Positions 62,712 through 64,000 of a stretch of 64,000 bases of DNA are shown here, one piece after another. The DNA is from Sordaria brevicollis (taxonomy: Eukaryota; Ascomycota; Sordariomycetes; Sordariales; Sordariaceae), in contig JAUTDP010000009.1 of the NCBI GenBank assembly GCA_033439795.1, positions 372,001 through 436,000 on the forward strand. The letters are read 5' to 3'. The notes beneath the pieces were generated by a model. It did not search any database, was not told the DNA's origin, and saw only the letters and a list, made by a program, of their open reading frames with translations. A program made the translations under genes and the position numbers. Numbering within the stretch: position 1 is the first letter of the stretch; each line of letters opens with the position of its first letter.

Positions 62712-63335
62712 TAAAATAAAGCGGATAAATAAATATAAGGGTGTACGGCTAAATAGCAGATTTTTTTCCGAATTTTTTCGAAAATCTTTCGTAATTTTTT
62801 ATTCTAAAGGAATTCTTCTAAGGATTTTCCCTAATTATAATTTAAAAAAAGAAATATAAAATAAGGATATATTATAATAAATTAATTTAAAGGAAATATA
62901 ATAGTAATATATTAAATAGATTAAGAAAGAAAATTGTAGAATAAATTTCGGATTTTTATATAGTAAAAAGGAAAGTTTTAAAGGAATAAAAGGAGAGAAG
63001 GGTAATTAGAAAAAAAAGAAGGAAAATTAAATAACTTTTACTAGAATAATAATTAAACTTTATTTAATCTTTAAAATAAAAATTTTCTTCAATTTGGTAA
63101 AAATTAACTCCTTAATTAAATTTTTAAAATTTCCTAACCTTACTTTTATAATAAGTAAAAGAAAAGATATAATTAAGTCGAAAAAGATGTTCTTATTATT
63201 AGATTGCTCCTTTTTCCCCTATAGATTTATTCTTCTCTCTATTCTTTTAGTCTTATTAGAAGTTTTTGATATGGCTCCTTTCCTAGTTGTTGTAGTGGTA
63301 GTAGTTGTTTGGGGTTGTTTTTCTTCCCCATTTCA
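62712..63335 (+). repeat. 3' LTR of Gypsy element 3
   Basis: Direct copy of 49,787-50,410. Its last ~150 bp are almost unmutated (GTTGTAGTGGTAGTAGTTGT), which leaves an 81-codon frame at 63,094-63,339 that is LTR sequence, not a gene. Confidence 0.94.
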
Positions 63336-63339
63336 ATAG

Positions 63340-64000
63340 TAAAAGAGGTAAAGAAACGATATAAAAGAAAAATGAAAATAAAGGTTAATATATAATATTA
63401 TAAATTATAGTAAATTAGATTAAATAAAAGATAAAAAAAGGTATTATAATATTAATTAATAGGATAACGGTAATAGAATATTAATTAAGTTAATAAAATT
63501 AAATAATATATAATAAAATATACGGATAATTCGAATTATATATATAATTATAATAAATTTATCCTACGTATTATCTACAATCCTAAATACTATATAATAT
63601 CTTCCGCTTTCCCTATACTATAATTTTTATAAATTTATCGATAATTAAACGACTAACTGGGTAATAATTAATAATCTTTCTTTAAAAGCTTTAATTTCTT
63701 TAAAGCTTCGATATTTACTTTATAATAAATATTATACCCTATAGAAGTAGGACGTTTATATAATTCTTATAGCGGGTTTTAATTTCTAAAAATTAAAATA
63801 TTATTTCCTTTGGATAATTAATAATCTTTATTAATAATAATTAAAATGCCGTAACTTTTATAAATTTATTTATAATTATATAATTATAAACTTTAATGTT
63901 AAAAAGCTTTAAAGTAATTTTTCTATTTATTAATTTATGATCCGAATAAATTATATTAATCGTTAAATTACCCGTTTTATAAAAATAATAAATAATTACT
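63340..64000. other. Right flank of Gypsy element 3, RIP-decayed
   Basis: Should be the continuation of the sequence left of 49,783. No recognisable domain; composition unchanged to the window end, so the AT-rich block continues beyond. Confidence 0.5.

Larger units (their letters stand above)
49787..63335 (+). mobile_element. Decayed Ty3/Gypsy LTR retrotransposon 3 (13.5 kb)
   Basis: Two direct repeats of 624 bp each (49,787-50,410 and 62,712-63,335) start TGAAATGGGG in the first copy and end CCCCATTTCA in the second, a perfect 10-bp inverted terminus; the other copies of these ends are RIP-changed (TAAAATAAAG, CCTTATTTTA). ATAG flanks both sides (49,783-49,786 and 63,336-63,339). Gag, protease region, reverse transcriptase, RNase H and integrase lie on the plus strand in order (about 51.5-57.9 kb). 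About 4.6 kb between integrase and the 3' LTR is extra for a Gypsy element. Confidence 0.92.

Noticed and set aside
63094..63339. 81-codon frame near the window end
   Set aside because: It is the less-mutated end of the Gypsy 3 LTR.
22885..64000. CRISPR-like or tRNA gene signals
   Set aside because: None found: repeats here are LTRs, inverted arms or simple-sequence arrays, and no cloverleaf with intact A and B boxes was seen.

Overview
The window looks like nuclear DNA of a filamentous ascomycete (Pezizomycotina; Sordariomycetes is a guess). The evidence is short introns with GTAAGT/GTATGT-type donors and CTAAC/CTGAC branch points, a Gdt1 and an EI24-domain protein of fungal type, and very heavy C-to-T / G-to-A decay of repeats that matches repeat-induced point mutation (RIP). 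It splits into a gene-bearing, GC-balanced part (about 1-22,880, interrupted by one decayed transposon at 896-4302) and a very AT-rich, gene-free block of decayed transposons from about 22,885 to the end of the window.

Genes, all with intron structures I could thread in frame: the 5' part of the COPI gamma-coat gene sec21 (1-726, minus, runs off the window); a telobox Myb/SANT protein of Tbf1/Taz1 type (5191-7882, minus, 4 exons, 835 aa); the Golgi Ca2+/Mn2+ transporter-family gene gdt1 (10,076-11,704, plus, 3 exons, 505 aa); an EI24-family multi-spanning membrane protein resembling yeast Rrt8/Lds (12,939-14,393, plus, 8 exons, 288 aa); and a giant secreted Ser/Thr/Pro-rich repeat protein (17,423-22,421, plus, 3 exons, 1628 aa) with nearly 30 degenerate repeats, almost every one carrying an N-glycosylation sequon. 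They do not form a pathway; sec21 and gdt1 both serve the secretory route, which is common for neighbours by chance.

The transposon part: (1) 896-4302, a pogo/Fot1-like DNA transposon with ~95-bp inverted ends, lying 170 bp upstream of the sec21 start. (2) 25,104-33,183, a minus-strand Ty3/Gypsy element with 5-bp duplication AAATA. (3) A Ty1/Copia element cut in two (33,189-34,600 and 43,947-45,602) by (4) a minus-strand Gypsy element at 34,601-43,946 with duplication ATAAT, which itself carries (5) a fold-back element with ~650-bp inverted arms at 35,721-37,505. A truncated relative of (5) ends the Copia element at 45,603. (6) Tandem repeats and a long AT-rich minisatellite occupy 45.8-47.4 kb. 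(7) 49,787-63,335 is a 13.5-kb plus-strand Gypsy element with 624-bp LTRs, a full gag-pol order, and about 4.6 kb of extra sequence between integrase and the 3' LTR that holds a long antisense reading frame. All four reverse transcriptases have lost catalytic aspartates by transitions, so none can be active. The block could be an ordinary transposon island, pericentromere or centromere; the sequence alone does not decide.
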